Program-made: the position numbers and the translations under genes
In this document: one piece after another, positions 8,666 to 18,018 of the stretch
How the letters are laid out: each line of letters opens with the position of its first letter
How positions within the stretch are numbered: position 1 is the first letter of the stretch
Assembly (NCBI GenBank): GCA_027310365.1
Contig: DAIDAY010000006.1
Span: 1 to 39,337 of the forward strand
Source of the DNA: a bacterium
Lineage (GTDB): Bacteria > Patescibacteriota > Minisyncoccia > UBA6257 > GWB1-50-10
DNA: 39,337 nucleotides
Direction: 5' to 3'
Notes under the pieces: model-generated
The model's input: the letters and a program-made list of their open reading frames with translations, nothing else
Told to the model about the DNA's origin: nothing
Databases searched by the model: none

Positions 8666-9526
8666 TTACTCATGTTCGCTCTTAATTCTACGACCAAGGG
8701 TGCGCAACTCCGCCAACGCCAACCGTGCTTCAGCCGGCGTGGGGGGTTTGCCGTGCCATTCGTACCGACGCTCCATAAAACTGACTCCTTTCCCCGGAAT
8801 CGTATGCGCGACGATGAGCGTCGGTTTCTCGTAAATCGCTTCGGCCTCGGAAATCGCGAAGACCAGTTCTTCCATGTTGTGACCATCGATTTCCAGAACG
8901 TGCCAATTGAACGACTCGTATTTTTCCCTGAGCGGCTCGAGCGGCATGACGTTTTCCGTAAAGCCGTCAATTTGAATATTGTTCCGATCCATCACGACCG
9001 TGAGGTTCGAAAGCTTGTTTTTCCCCGCAAACATGACTGCTTCCCAAACATTCCCCTCGTTGTGTTCTCCGTCGGACATCAGGCAGTACGTCCGGTATTT
9101 TTTGCCGTCCAGTCTCGCCGCAAGCGCCATGCCGATGGCCTGGGAAAGCCCCGACCCCAAAGGCCCCGAGGTCGTTTCAATTCCCGGCAGAGTTCCTCGG
9201 TGTGGGTGGCCCTGGAGGCGCGAATTGATTTTCCGGAGCGTCATAAGCTCCTCACGGGGAAAATAGCCGGCGTACGCCAGGGTCGCGTAGAGCACCGGAC
9301 AAATATGGCCGTTCGAAAGCACCAGCCGGTCGCGATCGGGCCACGCCGGTTTTCTCGGATCGTGCTTCAGAATGTGGAAATAAAACGCCGCGAAAATGTC
9401 AGCCATGCCGAGCGGTCCCGCCGAATGGCCTGAACCCGCCTCGACGAGCATTTCGATTATTTTTTCCCGTATTTTGTTTGCGGTTTCCTCAAGATATTTT
9501 AGCTTCTCCTCGTGTATCGGAATCAT
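8666..9526 (-). CDS. Transketolase, N-terminal (ThDP-binding) half
   Basis: AGSGHSAGPLGMADIFAAFYFHILKHDPRKPAWPDRDRLVLSNGH ... MSDGEHNEGNVWEAVMFAGKNKLSNLTVVMDRNNIQIDG. Confidence 0.95.
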   Translation of the reverse strand: MIPIHEEKLKYLEETANKIREKIIEMLVEAGSGHSAGPLGMADIFAAFYFHILKHDPRKPAWPDRDRLVLSNGHICPVLYATLAYAGYFPREELMTLRKINSRLQGHPHRGTLPGIETTSGPLGSGLSQAIGMALAARLDGKKYRTYCLMSDGEHNEGNVWEAVMFAGKNKLSNLTVVMDRNNIQIDGFTENVMPLEPLREKYESFNWHVLEIDGHNMEELVFAISEAEAIYEKPTLIVAHTIPGKGVSFMERRYEWHGKPPTPAEARLALAELRTLGRRIKSEHE

Positions 9527-9527
9527 T

Positions 9528-9569
9528 AGGTTGCATTATACCACCCACGAAAGATTGAGCCAAACCTCC
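9528..9569 (-). promoter_or_regulatory. Promoter for the transketolase operon (TTGGCT-17-TATAAT)
   Basis: Minus strand reads TTGGCTCAATCTTTCGTGGGTGGTATAATGCAACCTAATG; -10 at 9535-9540, 8 nt from the ATG. Confidence 0.7.
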
Positions 9570-9651
9570 CCCTCGCTTCCCGCTTCGGAAACGGAAAAAT
9601 ACGATCTTCGTTCTTCGTCGGAATCAAGCCATGAACTATCGCACTCAACTT

Positions 9652-9671
9652 TGGTTTCTTTAAAGAAACCA
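9652..9671. repeat. 20-bp perfect palindrome TGGTTTCTTTAAAGAAACCA
   Basis: Self-reverse-complementary by inspection; within a ~410-bp region lacking a recognisable gene. Confidence 0.85.
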
Positions 9672-9937
9672 TGGGGATTCAACAGAGGCGCCATTTCGTT
9701 CATTCTTTCCCCATCGCTCGGGTGTTTTGCCTGTTGCCTCAGAAGTCGGCTCAAGGAAGATTTGGTGATGTCCACCAATCTCGGAACGGAAGAAATGAAA
9801 TTCCTTTGCAGGAACCATCTCGCCAGTCGAGCAGCCAGGGTCCCGCCAGTTCATGGGCTGGCGGAGAAGCGAGACCGCCTGCCTGCGCAGGCGCGATCTC
9901 GCACTGAGGTTTGATGGCATATTGGGGAAGAGGGATG

Positions 9938-11542
9938 TTATTTCTTCCGGGCGGCGGCTTTCAATAAGCCGACGAAGAGCGGATGCGGAACCAAAAACCG
10001 AGATTTGAATTCAGGATGCGCTTGCGTCCCCACGAAGAAGGGGTGGCTTGGAATCTCGATCATATCCGCCAGCCGATCGTCGTCTTTCGCCCAGCCGGAA
10101 AAGACCAAACCGTTTTTTTCAAGAACGTCGTGATACTCGGGATTCACTTCATACCGATGCCGATGCCGCTCGCTCACCACATCCTTGCCGTAGAGGTCGC
10201 GCGCTTTCGTCCCTTTCACGAGTTCCATATCCCAAGCGCCGAGCCGCATGGTCCCTCCCAAATCCTTGACGTTCTTCTGCGAAGGCATAATATCGATGGC
10301 CGGATTCGGCGTCCGGGGATCGAATTCGGTGCTGTTTGCTCTCGTGAGCCCGCAAACGTGCCTCGCATATTCGATAACGGCAACCTGGAACCCCAAGCAA
10401 AGGCCGAGAAACGGAACCTTATTTTCCCGGGCGTATTTAACGGCTTTTATCTTCCCCTCGATGCCCCGCTTGCCGAATCCGCCGGGGACGACAATGCCGT
10501 CGAAGTCCTTCATTTTTCCGATAATATTGTCTTTTTCTGAATCAACCTGAATGATGTTCGCCTTGACGCCGGCCGCGAGCGCCGCATGCTTGATCGCCTC
10601 GACGACGGAGAGGTACGCGTCCGGGTTCATGACATATTTCCCCACCAAACCGATGTTCACCGATTTTGCGATCCGGCGGAGCTTCCGCACTTTCCTTTGG
10701 AGTAAAGCGATATCAAGCCGTTTAACGGGCAGCCGCAGACTCTTCAGAATATTCTCGTCCAAGCGCTTTTTCCTGAAATTTAACGGCACCTCGTAAATAC
10801 TCGACGCGTTGGGAGCTTCGATGATGTGGTCGGGACGGACGTTCGTGAACATCGCGATCTTGCTCCTGATGTCGCCGTCGAATTCCTGCTTGCATCGTAC
10901 AATCAAGAAATTGGGATGGATGCCGGCCTCACGGAGGAGCTTCACTGATTGCTGGATGGGTTTGGTCTTTTCTTCCTCCGACGGAAAGACATAATCGATT
11001 TTTACCACGTGGATAAAGGAAACGTTTTCCTCGCCGCATTCGCCGGAAAGCTGCCGCGCAGCTTCCAGAAAGGGTTCTTCTTCGATATCGCCGACCGTCC
11101 CGCCGATTTCGACGACGACGATGTCGGCTTTTTTATCCTCGGCGGGTTTCACGATCCGCCGTTTTATTTCATCGGTGACATGCGGGATGATTTGAATCGT
11201 CTTCCCCAAGAAATCGCCGTGCCGCTCCAAATCTATGACGTGCGCGTACACGGAGCCCGTCGTGAAGTTGGAGTACCGATCCAAATTCATGTTCAGAAAC
11301 CGCTCGTAATGCCCTAAATCCAGATCGGTCTCGGCGCCGTCGTCGGTCACGAAAACCTCGCCGTGCTGATACGGGTTCATGGTCCCGGCGTCCTTGTTCA
11401 AGTATGGGTCCATTTTGACGGGAAAAATTTTATAGCCGCGCGATTTCAAGAGCGAACTGATTGAAGCGGCCGACGCCCCCTTCCCGATTCCGGAAATGAC
11501 TCCTCCCGTCACAAAAATGATCTTCGGCCGGCGCGCTTTCAT
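9938..11542 (-). CDS. pyrG: CTP synthase
   Basis: KIIFVTGGVISGIGKGASAASISSLLKSRGYKIFPVKMDPYLNKDAGTMNPYQHGEVFVTDDGAETDLDLGHYERF plus glutaminase domain VPFLGLCLGFQVAVIEYAR. Confidence 0.98.
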   Translation of the reverse strand: MKARRPKIIFVTGGVISGIGKGASAASISSLLKSRGYKIFPVKMDPYLNKDAGTMNPYQHGEVFVTDDGAETDLDLGHYERFLNMNLDRYSNFTTGSVYAHVIDLERHGDFLGKTIQIIPHVTDEIKRRIVKPAEDKKADIVVVEIGGTVGDIEEEPFLEAARQLSGECGEENVSFIHVVKIDYVFPSEEEKTKPIQQSVKLLREAGIHPNFLIVRCKQEFDGDIRSKIAMFTNVRPDHIIEAPNASSIYEVPLNFRKKRLDENILKSLRLPVKRLDIALLQRKVRKLRRIAKSVNIGLVGKYVMNPDAYLSVVEAIKHAALAAGVKANIIQVDSEKDNIIGKMKDFDGIVVPGGFGKRGIEGKIKAVKYARENKVPFLGLCLGFQVAVIEYARHVCGLTRANSTEFDPRTPNPAIDIMPSQKNVKDLGGTMRLGAWDMELVKGTKARDLYGKDVVSERHRHRYEVNPEYHDVLEKNGLVFSGWAKDDDRLADMIEIPSHPFFVGTQAHPEFKSRFLVPHPLFVGLLKAAARKK

Positions 11543-11561
11543 TCCGAAAAAAACGTTTTTT

Positions 11562-12212
11562 TCATAAACTCGTTAAACCATTATACACTTTTTCTATTTC
11601 GTCGCTTTTCCACAGGTACGATCCTGAAATAAGGCCTGCGGCGCCCGCATCCTTCATCATCCGCGCCGTATGTTCGTTGACCCCGCCGTCCACGAACACC
11701 TCGACGGCGGGATATGCCGACGTGAAGAATTTGATTCTCCCGAGGACGGATTCGTCAAGCGTCCCGCCGGAAAAACCGAGCGGCACGGCCACAAACTCAA
11801 CCATGTCCACCTCGGTCATTTCAACGAGATCGAAAAGATAATGCATCTCGCCGCCGATCCCCATCGCGAAAACGAGTTCGGCATTGATCGAGGAACAAGC
11901 TTTTTCCGCCTCTCCAAGATTGAAATCGGATTCTATATGCACCACAAATCTCTTGACGTTCTTCGAGGCAGACCATCGCTTCATCTCCGCGAGGGGGTCG
12001 TGCGTCATCACATGGATTTCAAAATCAAAATCGCTTCCCAGAAGAGCGTCAAAAAACTGAGGAGAAAGAGGCATGACGGCTTCCGTGAACCTTCCGTCGG
12101 ATACGTCGATATGAACGACGCGAGCTCCCATTTTTTTGAGGAGCTCGAGCTTGGGCATTATGACTCTCACTGATGCTTCGTCCGAGAAATTTAACGATGG
12201 GATTACTTTCAT
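11562..12212 (-). CDS. rpe: Ribulose-phosphate 3-epimerase
   Basis: MKVIPSLNFSDEASVRVIMPKLELLKKMGARVVHIDVSDGRF ... VEVFVDGGVNEHTARMMKDAGAAGLISGSYLWKS. Confidence 0.88.
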   Translation of the reverse strand: MKVIPSLNFSDEASVRVIMPKLELLKKMGARVVHIDVSDGRFTEAVMPLSPQFFDALLGSDFDFEIHVMTHDPLAEMKRWSASKNVKRFVVHIESDFNLGEAEKACSSINAELVFAMGIGGEMHYLFDLVEMTEVDMVEFVAVPLGFSGGTLDESVLGRIKFFTSAYPAVEVFVDGGVNEHTARMMKDAGAAGLISGSYLWKSDEIEKVYNGLTSL

Positions 12213-12213
12213 G

Positions 12214-12702
12214 TCAATAATCGCCGATCGAACCTTCATTGATGTCTTTTATCATCCTGGTTTCCAAAGAAGATATCTTATCGAGTCTTCTCTTGAACCG
12301 CTCATCGCCGCCGAACGGCGTTTCAAGCCACGTGACCACGATTTTCTTCGCCGCTTCGTGATCCGCGTAACTTGAGCCGAGGGCAAGAACGTTCGCATTA
12401 TCATCATGCCGAGAATCGAATGCTTGATTGGGGTTTGAAACGAGAGCACACCGCACGTTCCTGAATTTGTTGGCGACGATGTCGACGCCCACCCCCGAAC
12501 CGCATATCAAAATCCCGCGCGCCGTCTCGAATTCCAGACTGATCTTCCTCGCGACCTTCGCGGCGAATTCCGGATAATCGTCGTCTTTGTCGTACGTTCG
12601 GGCACCCATGTCGGTCACCGAGTAGCCGGCCAGTTTCAGGTCATTCTGAATCCGCTCTTTCAATTCAAAGCCCCGATGATCAGCGCCGATGTAGATAATC
12701 AT
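12214..12702 (-). CDS. rpiB: Ribose-5-phosphate isomerase B / RpiB-LacAB family
   Basis: MIIYIGADHRGFELKERIQNDLKLAGYSVTDMGA ... RGILICGSGVGVDIVANKFRNVRCALV. Confidence 0.95.
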   Translation of the reverse strand: MIIYIGADHRGFELKERIQNDLKLAGYSVTDMGARTYDKDDDYPEFAAKVARKISLEFETARGILICGSGVGVDIVANKFRNVRCALVSNPNQAFDSRHDDNANVLALGSSYADHEAAKKIVVTWLETPFGGDERFKRRLDKISSLETRMIKDINEGSIGDY

Positions 12703-13712
12703 AAGCTCGCAATCATGGCGACATGTCTGACTAAAGTTGAAACATAGCCAGCTTCATTGTCGTACCAAGAAAGCACTTTTACCAAATCGCCGTCGACAAC
12801 TTTCGTGAAACCGAGGTCGACGATCGCGCCGTACTCGGCCCCCAAGATGTCGGAAGAAACGATTTGATCTTTCGTAACTCCCACGATCCCCTTCCACCTC
12901 GGCGATGCCGCCGCCTCCGTGAAGATGCCGTTTATCTCTTCCACGGTCGTTTTCCTTTTTGCGACGAACGTTATGTCCGCAATGGATCCTGCGACGACCG
13001 GAATGCGCAGAGCAATGCCGTCGAATTTTCCCTGGAGATTCTTGATCGCCCGCGTGACGGCAATGGCCGCCCCCGTCGTGGAAGGGACGACGTTCTGCGC
13101 CGCCGCCCGGCCACGCCTCATATCGTTTCCCTTGACCGGCCCATCAACGATGGATTGCGTCGCCGTGTATCCATGCGCGGTGTTCAACACCGCTTTCGCG
13201 ATTCCGGGATTTTCCGACATGATTTGGATGACGGGCGAAGCTGCGTTTGTCGTACACGAACCATTGGAAGTGAGAGCAACCCCTTTCGCCTCGTCCTCAT
13301 TGACACCCACCAAAACCGTTTTTCCTGCGGCGCCGTCGGGATCTTTAGCCGGAGCCGTGATAACCACTCGCTTCGCTCCACCCGCGAGATGAATCTTTGC
13401 TTTTTCGTATTCTTCGAAAATACCGGTCGATTCAACCACGATGTCGATAGTCATGCGCTTCCACGGCAATTGAGCCGGTTCCTTGATTTGCAGAAAGACA
13501 ACTTCTTTCCCGTCGATGATTAAGTTCCCGTTGCGCGCCTCGACGCTCCTCGCATACCTGCCGTAGACCGTGTCGTACTTTAAAAGGTACGCAAGATTTT
13601 CCAAACTTCCCAAGTCGTTGATCGCGACGATATCGATGTTCGGTTTTCCCCACGCCTGCTTCAAAAATAACCTCCCTATTCTTCCGAACCCATTGATTGC
13701 TATCTTTGCCAT
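12699..13712 (-). CDS. gapA: Glyceraldehyde-3-phosphate dehydrogenase
   Basis: MAKIAINGFGRIGRLFLKQAW ... ALTSNGSCTTNAASPVIQIM ... SWYDNEAGYVSTLVRHVAMI. Start at 13712, 7 nt after TATACT. Confidence 0.97.
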   Translation of the reverse strand: MAKIAINGFGRIGRLFLKQAWGKPNIDIVAINDLGSLENLAYLLKYDTVYGRYARSVEARNGNLIIDGKEVVFLQIKEPAQLPWKRMTIDIVVESTGIFEEYEKAKIHLAGGAKRVVITAPAKDPDGAAGKTVLVGVNEDEAKGVALTSNGSCTTNAASPVIQIMSENPGIAKAVLNTAHGYTATQSIVDGPVKGNDMRRGRAAAQNVVPSTTGAAIAVTRAIKNLQGKFDGIALRIPVVAGSIADITFVAKRKTTVEEINGIFTEAAASPRWKGIVGVTKDQIVSSDILGAEYGAIVDLGFTKVVDGDLVKVLSWYDNEAGYVSTLVRHVAMIASL

Positions 13713-13880
13713 GTCTCGTAGTATAACCGCGGACTCTTCGTTGTTTGAACAAGAGACCCCTCCCTTTCTCCTCCCCGCCCCGACTTTCGAGTGGCGGCGA
13801 AGCACACTCTCATTCTCGGATTTGCCGCTTCGTCTGTCAAGAGGAAAAGGAGAAGCGTTTGCATCTCGGCGGAAGAAACT

Positions 13881-14390
13881 TTATCGGGGATTTTGCAAAA
13901 TTCGCGAAGTCGGTATAAGCGTTCGAACATAAACCGGGTCGCCGATATTGGCCTGCAAAAGTCTTACTCTTCCGGCACGCAATTCCAAAACTCTGTCAAC
14001 GGACTGCGGTGGATAGTACACTTTGAGATCGGCATCCGGCGTTCCCGGCGCCGGCGGCTGCATGTTCTCTTCGAAGCCGACGATTTTTCCACCGGCGATC
14101 CAGACAAGATCGATGGGGATAAGCATTCCCTTCATCCAAAATCCGTAATTTCCTGCTTGGGGAAAAATAAAGAGCAATCCGTCGTTGATGCCTAAATCGG
14201 CACGCCCACCGAGCCCCTTCTCCCGTGTCGGTTCATCCTTTGCGACGTCAGCCGTTATATACTGCTGGCCGATTCTCACTTCCGCTTTTTTCTGAACTTT
14301 GCCGATCTGGTCCAGGTATGGCAGAGCTACCGCTGCCGCCCCCACGGCGAACCCCGCAATAACAACGAGCGTTTTCAAAAATCCCGGCAT
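13881..14390 (-). CDS. DUF192 family exported/membrane protein
   Basis: N-terminal hydrophobic segment; ITADVAKDEPTREKGLGGRADLGINDGLLFIFPQAGNYGFWMKGMLIPIDLVWI. Confidence 0.85.
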   Translation of the reverse strand: MPGFLKTLVVIAGFAVGAAAVALPYLDQIGKVQKKAEVRIGQQYITADVAKDEPTREKGLGGRADLGINDGLLFIFPQAGNYGFWMKGMLIPIDLVWIAGGKIVGFEENMQPPAPGTPDADLKVYYPPQSVDRVLELRAGRVRLLQANIGDPVYVRTLIPTSRILQNPR

Positions 14391-14511
14391 TTTACTTATT
14401 ATACACTCCCTCACTTCGGCGGCATGAGCATTTCAACGAAGCGTCAGTTGAGCACGCTCCAGGAATGTGGTTTACGCATAATACACTTCTTTCACCAAGG
14501 TTGTCGCTGCA

Positions 14512-15051
14512 CTATCTTCGCGATACAGCTGAGGCGTGGGGAGAAATCAATCCATAAATCACGATGCCGAATGCCACTGAAACATTCAGGGATTCCTTTT
14601 TCCCTCTCATTGGTATTTCGAATATCTTGTCCGATTGATCCAAAATGCTCTTTGGCAATCCCCGAACTTCGCTTCCCATGACGAGCGCGATCTTCGCATT
14701 CGCGGGGAATTTGATCTTATGATACGGCACTGATTTTTCCGACTGTTCAACCGAGAAAATGTTATATCCCCTTTTCTTCAATTTCAAAACTTCGCGGACG
14801 CCGTTTTTTGAATGCTCCCAAGGGACGATTTTCTCGGCGCCTAAGGCGACTTTGGAAACTTCTTTTCGGTATTTTCCGAAAACGTCGACGGGCTTCGGCG
14901 TAATGCCGCAAAGATACAGCTTCGAAACCCCGGCGGCATCGGCCGTCCGGAATATTGAACCGACGTTATGCAAACTCCTGATGCCGTTCAGTACGACAAC
15001 GATATTTTTTACTCCCACGCCCCTGTTGCGCTGTGAAGGATGGGTATTCAT
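14512..15051 (-). CDS. TrmH/SpoU family RNA 2'-O-methyltransferase
   Basis: VVVLNGIRSLHNVGSIFRTADAAGVSKLYLCGITPKP ... IALVMGSEVRGLPKSILDQSDKIFEIPMRGKKESLNVSVAFGIVIY. Confidence 0.93.
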   Translation of the reverse strand: MNTHPSQRNRGVGVKNIVVVLNGIRSLHNVGSIFRTADAAGVSKLYLCGITPKPVDVFGKYRKEVSKVALGAEKIVPWEHSKNGVREVLKLKKRGYNIFSVEQSEKSVPYHKIKFPANAKIALVMGSEVRGLPKSILDQSDKIFEIPMRGKKESLNVSVAFGIVIYGLISPHASAVSRR

Positions 15052-15226
15052 GGGATGTTTTTATTGAGCAGTGGTGAAATTCCCATCAACGACCCGCGCG
15101 GAAATCTCTTGTCGTTCTATTATAGAACAATTGAAATTAAATCTCTTGCTTTCCATCCTCGGTGAAACTCTCCGCCCTCAAACACGGGAGCTTCCCGGAA
15201 GCGGAATACGAGATTCGGGATGCCAT

Positions 15227-15264
15227 CCGTTCATTCCTGCCGTACCTGCGGCGGGAATGAACGG
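15227..15264. repeat. REP-like hairpin
   Basis: CCGTTCATTCC-TGCCG ... CGGCG-GGAATGAACGG. Confidence 0.75.
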
Positions 15265-15368
15265 GCTGGGGGTGACAAAAACTTTACAAAGCACCAGCCT
15301 CAAAGTAAAATAAACACAGAAAAAACGGATCAGTCCCGAAACGGCCAAGCGTCCAGCAAAAACGTCCG

Positions 15369-15442
15369 CCCCCTATAGCTTAGTGGCAAAGCACCGGTCT
15401 CTTAAACCGAGTACCCAGGTCCGATTCCTGGTGGGGGGACCA
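15369..15442 (+). tRNA. tRNA-Lys (anticodon CTT), CCA encoded
   Basis: Hand-folded cloverleaf: CCCCCTA acceptor, D-stem GCTT/AAGC, anticodon loop CTCTTAA, T-arm CCAGG-TCCGATT-CCTGG, 3' TGGGGGG-A-CCA. Confidence 0.9.
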
Positions 15443-15446
15443 GAAC

Positions 15447-15551
15447 TCATCCCAACAAATCAAAAGGCGCCGAACGGCCGCGCATCGTTTTCTTGCCATT
15501 GTCCAGAAAGTATACGTAGCCGTAGTCACCGTCGATTGTTTCGATATTCAT
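15447..15551 (-). pseudogene. Short ORF (34 aa), possible remnant next to tRNA-Lys
   Basis: MNIETIDGDYGYVYFLDNGKKTMRGRSAPFDLLG; compact protein-like sequence; upstream frame also protein-like but disrupted. Confidence 0.3.
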
Positions 15552-15831
15552 GAGAAGCGGCCGCAATGCCCCGCATCACAAGCGCCGCTGCGGCGAGAGT
15601 CCCTGTATGTGAACTTCCCTTTTTCTGAGCGTTGCGATCGGCGAATACCCGGTGCGCTTCCCGTCTCAAGGTTGGTACGGATTTCGTCCTCAAATTCCCG
15701 AATTTTAGCCAGCATATCCATTTTTTGAACGCCACGAACTCGCTGGCCCTCTTCCGGGGAAACCTTTTCATGGATTCCTGATGCCAGAAATGGAAAAGAG
15801 AGCAGAAATCTTGTATAATGGCCGCAACAGC

Positions 15832-17967
15832 ATGGGTCTCATCAAATTGGATGACCCGGTATCCAGAATAAAATCCGTGGGCGACCGATGGACAACCAAG
15901 CTCAAAAACCTCGGCATAGAAACCATTCGCGATCTTCTGTATCACTTCCCCGTCCGGTACGAAGATTTTTCCGAAATGTATAAGATCGGCGATCTCATAC
16001 CGCGCCAGGAAGCGACCATTCAGGGAATCGTCGAAGAAATCGATTCACGGAGAAGTTGGAAGCGGAATCTCCTCATCACCGAAGCCACGATATCCGACGA
16101 CTCGGGATCGATACGCGCGGTTTGGTTCAATCAGCCATACATAAAAACCATTCTGCGCCCCGGAACACTCGCCAATTTCTCCGGCAGAGTTTCCGGAAGC
16201 GGCGAAATTCCCCGCACTGACGGCGTAAATGCGGGGGGGTATCTTTCGAACCCGACGTACGAACCGATCAGAAACGAAGAGGTCGCGACAAAACACACGG
16301 CACGCATCGTGCCCGTCTATCCGGAAACGAAAGGGCTGACATCGAAGGGGCTCCGGAACATGGTAACGATCGCGCTCGAAAATCTTGTCAAAATCCCCGA
16401 ACCCATCCCCCTCCCCATACTGAACGGAGAAAATCTTCCCGGGATCAATCAAGCGATTCAAAATATCCATTTTCCGCCAAAACTGGACGATGCAACGGAC
16501 GCGAAGAGAAGGTTCGCATTCGAGAATTTATTCCTTCTCCAGGTCTATAACCTGAAGCAGAAGATACACCTTGCGAGAAGCGCATCAATCGATTTGCCGA
16601 CGGATCTCCCCTACGTCAAGTCGCTCGTCGACCGCCTTCCCTTTCCGCTGACTTTCTCGCAAAAAAAATCTCTCTGGGAAATATTGAAAGATACCGGAAA
16701 GAAAACGCCGATGAACCGTTTGCTCCAAGGCGACGTGGGGTCGGGAAAAACGGTTGTCGCAGCCATCGCGGCTCTGAATGCCGTGAAAGCCGGACACCAA
16801 GTGGCTTTCATGGCGCCGACGTCGATACTCGCCGCCCAGCACTACAATACGTTCCTGAGGCTCTTCGGCGATTTCACGGGTGGCGTGGCGCTCGTGACCT
16901 CCGGGGAAAGCGAAGTTTTCTACGGCCACGATCTGACGAGCAAAGTCAGCAAGCAGCAGGTCATCGGGGAAATCAAGAGGAATAAAATAAAGATCGCGAT
17001 CGGGACGCACGCCTTGATACAAAAAGAAGTGAATTTCCCCGACGTGGCCCTGGTCATCGTCGACGAACAGCACCGGTTCGGCGTGAAACAGCGGGACGAA
17101 CTTTTGAAAAACAAATCAGCCGGCCTTGTCCCTCATTTTTTAAGCATGTCCGCCACTCCCATACCGCGCACGCTTTCCCTCACGCTCTTCGGCGATCTCG
17201 ATCTCTCGGTCATCAGCGAGATGCCGAAAAATCGCAAGAAAATCATAACAAAAGTCGTTACGCCCGAAGAAAGAAAAAATACCTACGCTTTCATCAGGGA
17301 CGAAATCAAGAGCGGCAGGCAAACCTTCGTCATCTGTCCGCGCATCGACAAGCCCGACGAAACCCCGGATATTCTCTGGCAAGTCAAAGCGGTCAAGGAA
17401 GAGTACCGGAAACTCTCACAAGACATCTTTCCCGATTTGAAAACCGCGATGCTTCACGGGAAGATGAAGATGAACGAAAAGGAAAAAACCATGAAGGATT
17501 TTCTCGATCGGAAGATCGACATTCTCGTCTCGACATCCGTCATCGAGGTCGGTATCGACGTACCGAATGCTTCGATCATCATGATCGAGGGCGCTGACCG
17601 GTTCGGTTTGGCGCAGCTTTACCAGTTCCGCGGGCGCGTCGGCCGCGGCGAGCATCAATCATACTGCTTTCTCCTCACGGACTCCGAGTCGAAAAAAGCA
17701 AACCAGCGTCTCAAGACCATCGAAAAAGCCAAGAGCGGGTTCGAACTCGCCGAATATGATTTGAAAATGCGAGGGCCCGGGGAATTCCTCGGGCAATCGC
17801 AGACGGGAATGCCGGATCTCGCGATGAAGGCGCTTCAAAACCCCGACCTCATCAAGCGCACGCGCGAACTCGCATTCGAAACGCTCAAGGAGGACGTGCA
17901 CCTAAAAAAGTACCCCGCCTTGCGGGTGAGGTTAAGCCTTTTCGAAAAGAACATCCACTGGGAATAG
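15832..17967 (+). CDS. recG: ATP-dependent DNA helicase RecG
   Basis: LLYHFPVRYEDFS; RLLQGDVGSGKTVVA; VIVDEQHRFGVKQR; LSMSATPIPRTLSLTLFGDLDLSVI; STSVIEVGIDVPNASIIMIEGADRFGLAQLYQFRGRVGRGEHQSYCFLL. Confidence 0.97.
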   Translation: MGLIKLDDPVSRIKSVGDRWTTKLKNLGIETIRDLLYHFPVRYEDFSEMYKIGDLIPRQEATIQGIVEEIDSRRSWKRNLLITEATISDDSGSIRAVWFNQPYIKTILRPGTLANFSGRVSGSGEIPRTDGVNAGGYLSNPTYEPIRNEEVATKHTARIVPVYPETKGLTSKGLRNMVTIALENLVKIPEPIPLPILNGENLPGINQAIQNIHFPPKLDDATDAKRRFAFENLFLLQVYNLKQKIHLARSASIDLPTDLPYVKSLVDRLPFPLTFSQKKSLWEILKDTGKKTPMNRLLQGDVGSGKTVVAAIAALNAVKAGHQVAFMAPTSILAAQHYNTFLRLFGDFTGGVALVTSGESEVFYGHDLTSKVSKQQVIGEIKRNKIKIAIGTHALIQKEVNFPDVALVIVDEQHRFGVKQRDELLKNKSAGLVPHFLSMSATPIPRTLSLTLFGDLDLSVISEMPKNRKKIITKVVTPEERKNTYAFIRDEIKSGRQTFVICPRIDKPDETPDILWQVKAVKEEYRKLSQDIFPDLKTAMLHGKMKMNEKEKTMKDFLDRKIDILVSTSVIEVGIDVPNASIIMIEGADRFGLAQLYQFRGRVGRGEHQSYCFLLTDSESKKANQRLKTIEKAKSGFELAEYDLKMRGPGEFLGQSQTGMPDLAMKALQNPDLIKRTRELAFETLKEDVHLKKYPALRVRLSLFEKNIHWE

Positions 17968-18018
17968 GGAGAACTCGCCACCCATTATATCCCCGCTGAG
18001 GCCGTCTCCAAGGCGACG

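Noticed and set aside
8672-9433. 253-aa plus-strand ORF
   Set aside because: Shadow ORF antisense to the transketolase N-terminal half.
7596-9526. Split transketolase as a novelty
   Set aside because: Separate N- and C-terminal transketolase subunits are well known in many bacteria and archaea.
9660-9920. T-box leader before the transketolase operon
   Set aside because: No recognisable T-box motif, and the operon promoter lies downstream of this region, directly at the transketolase start.
15526-15945. 139-aa minus-strand ORF
   Set aside because: Overlaps the recG N-terminus and shows no recognised domain; only the shorter remnant ORFs nearby look protein-like.
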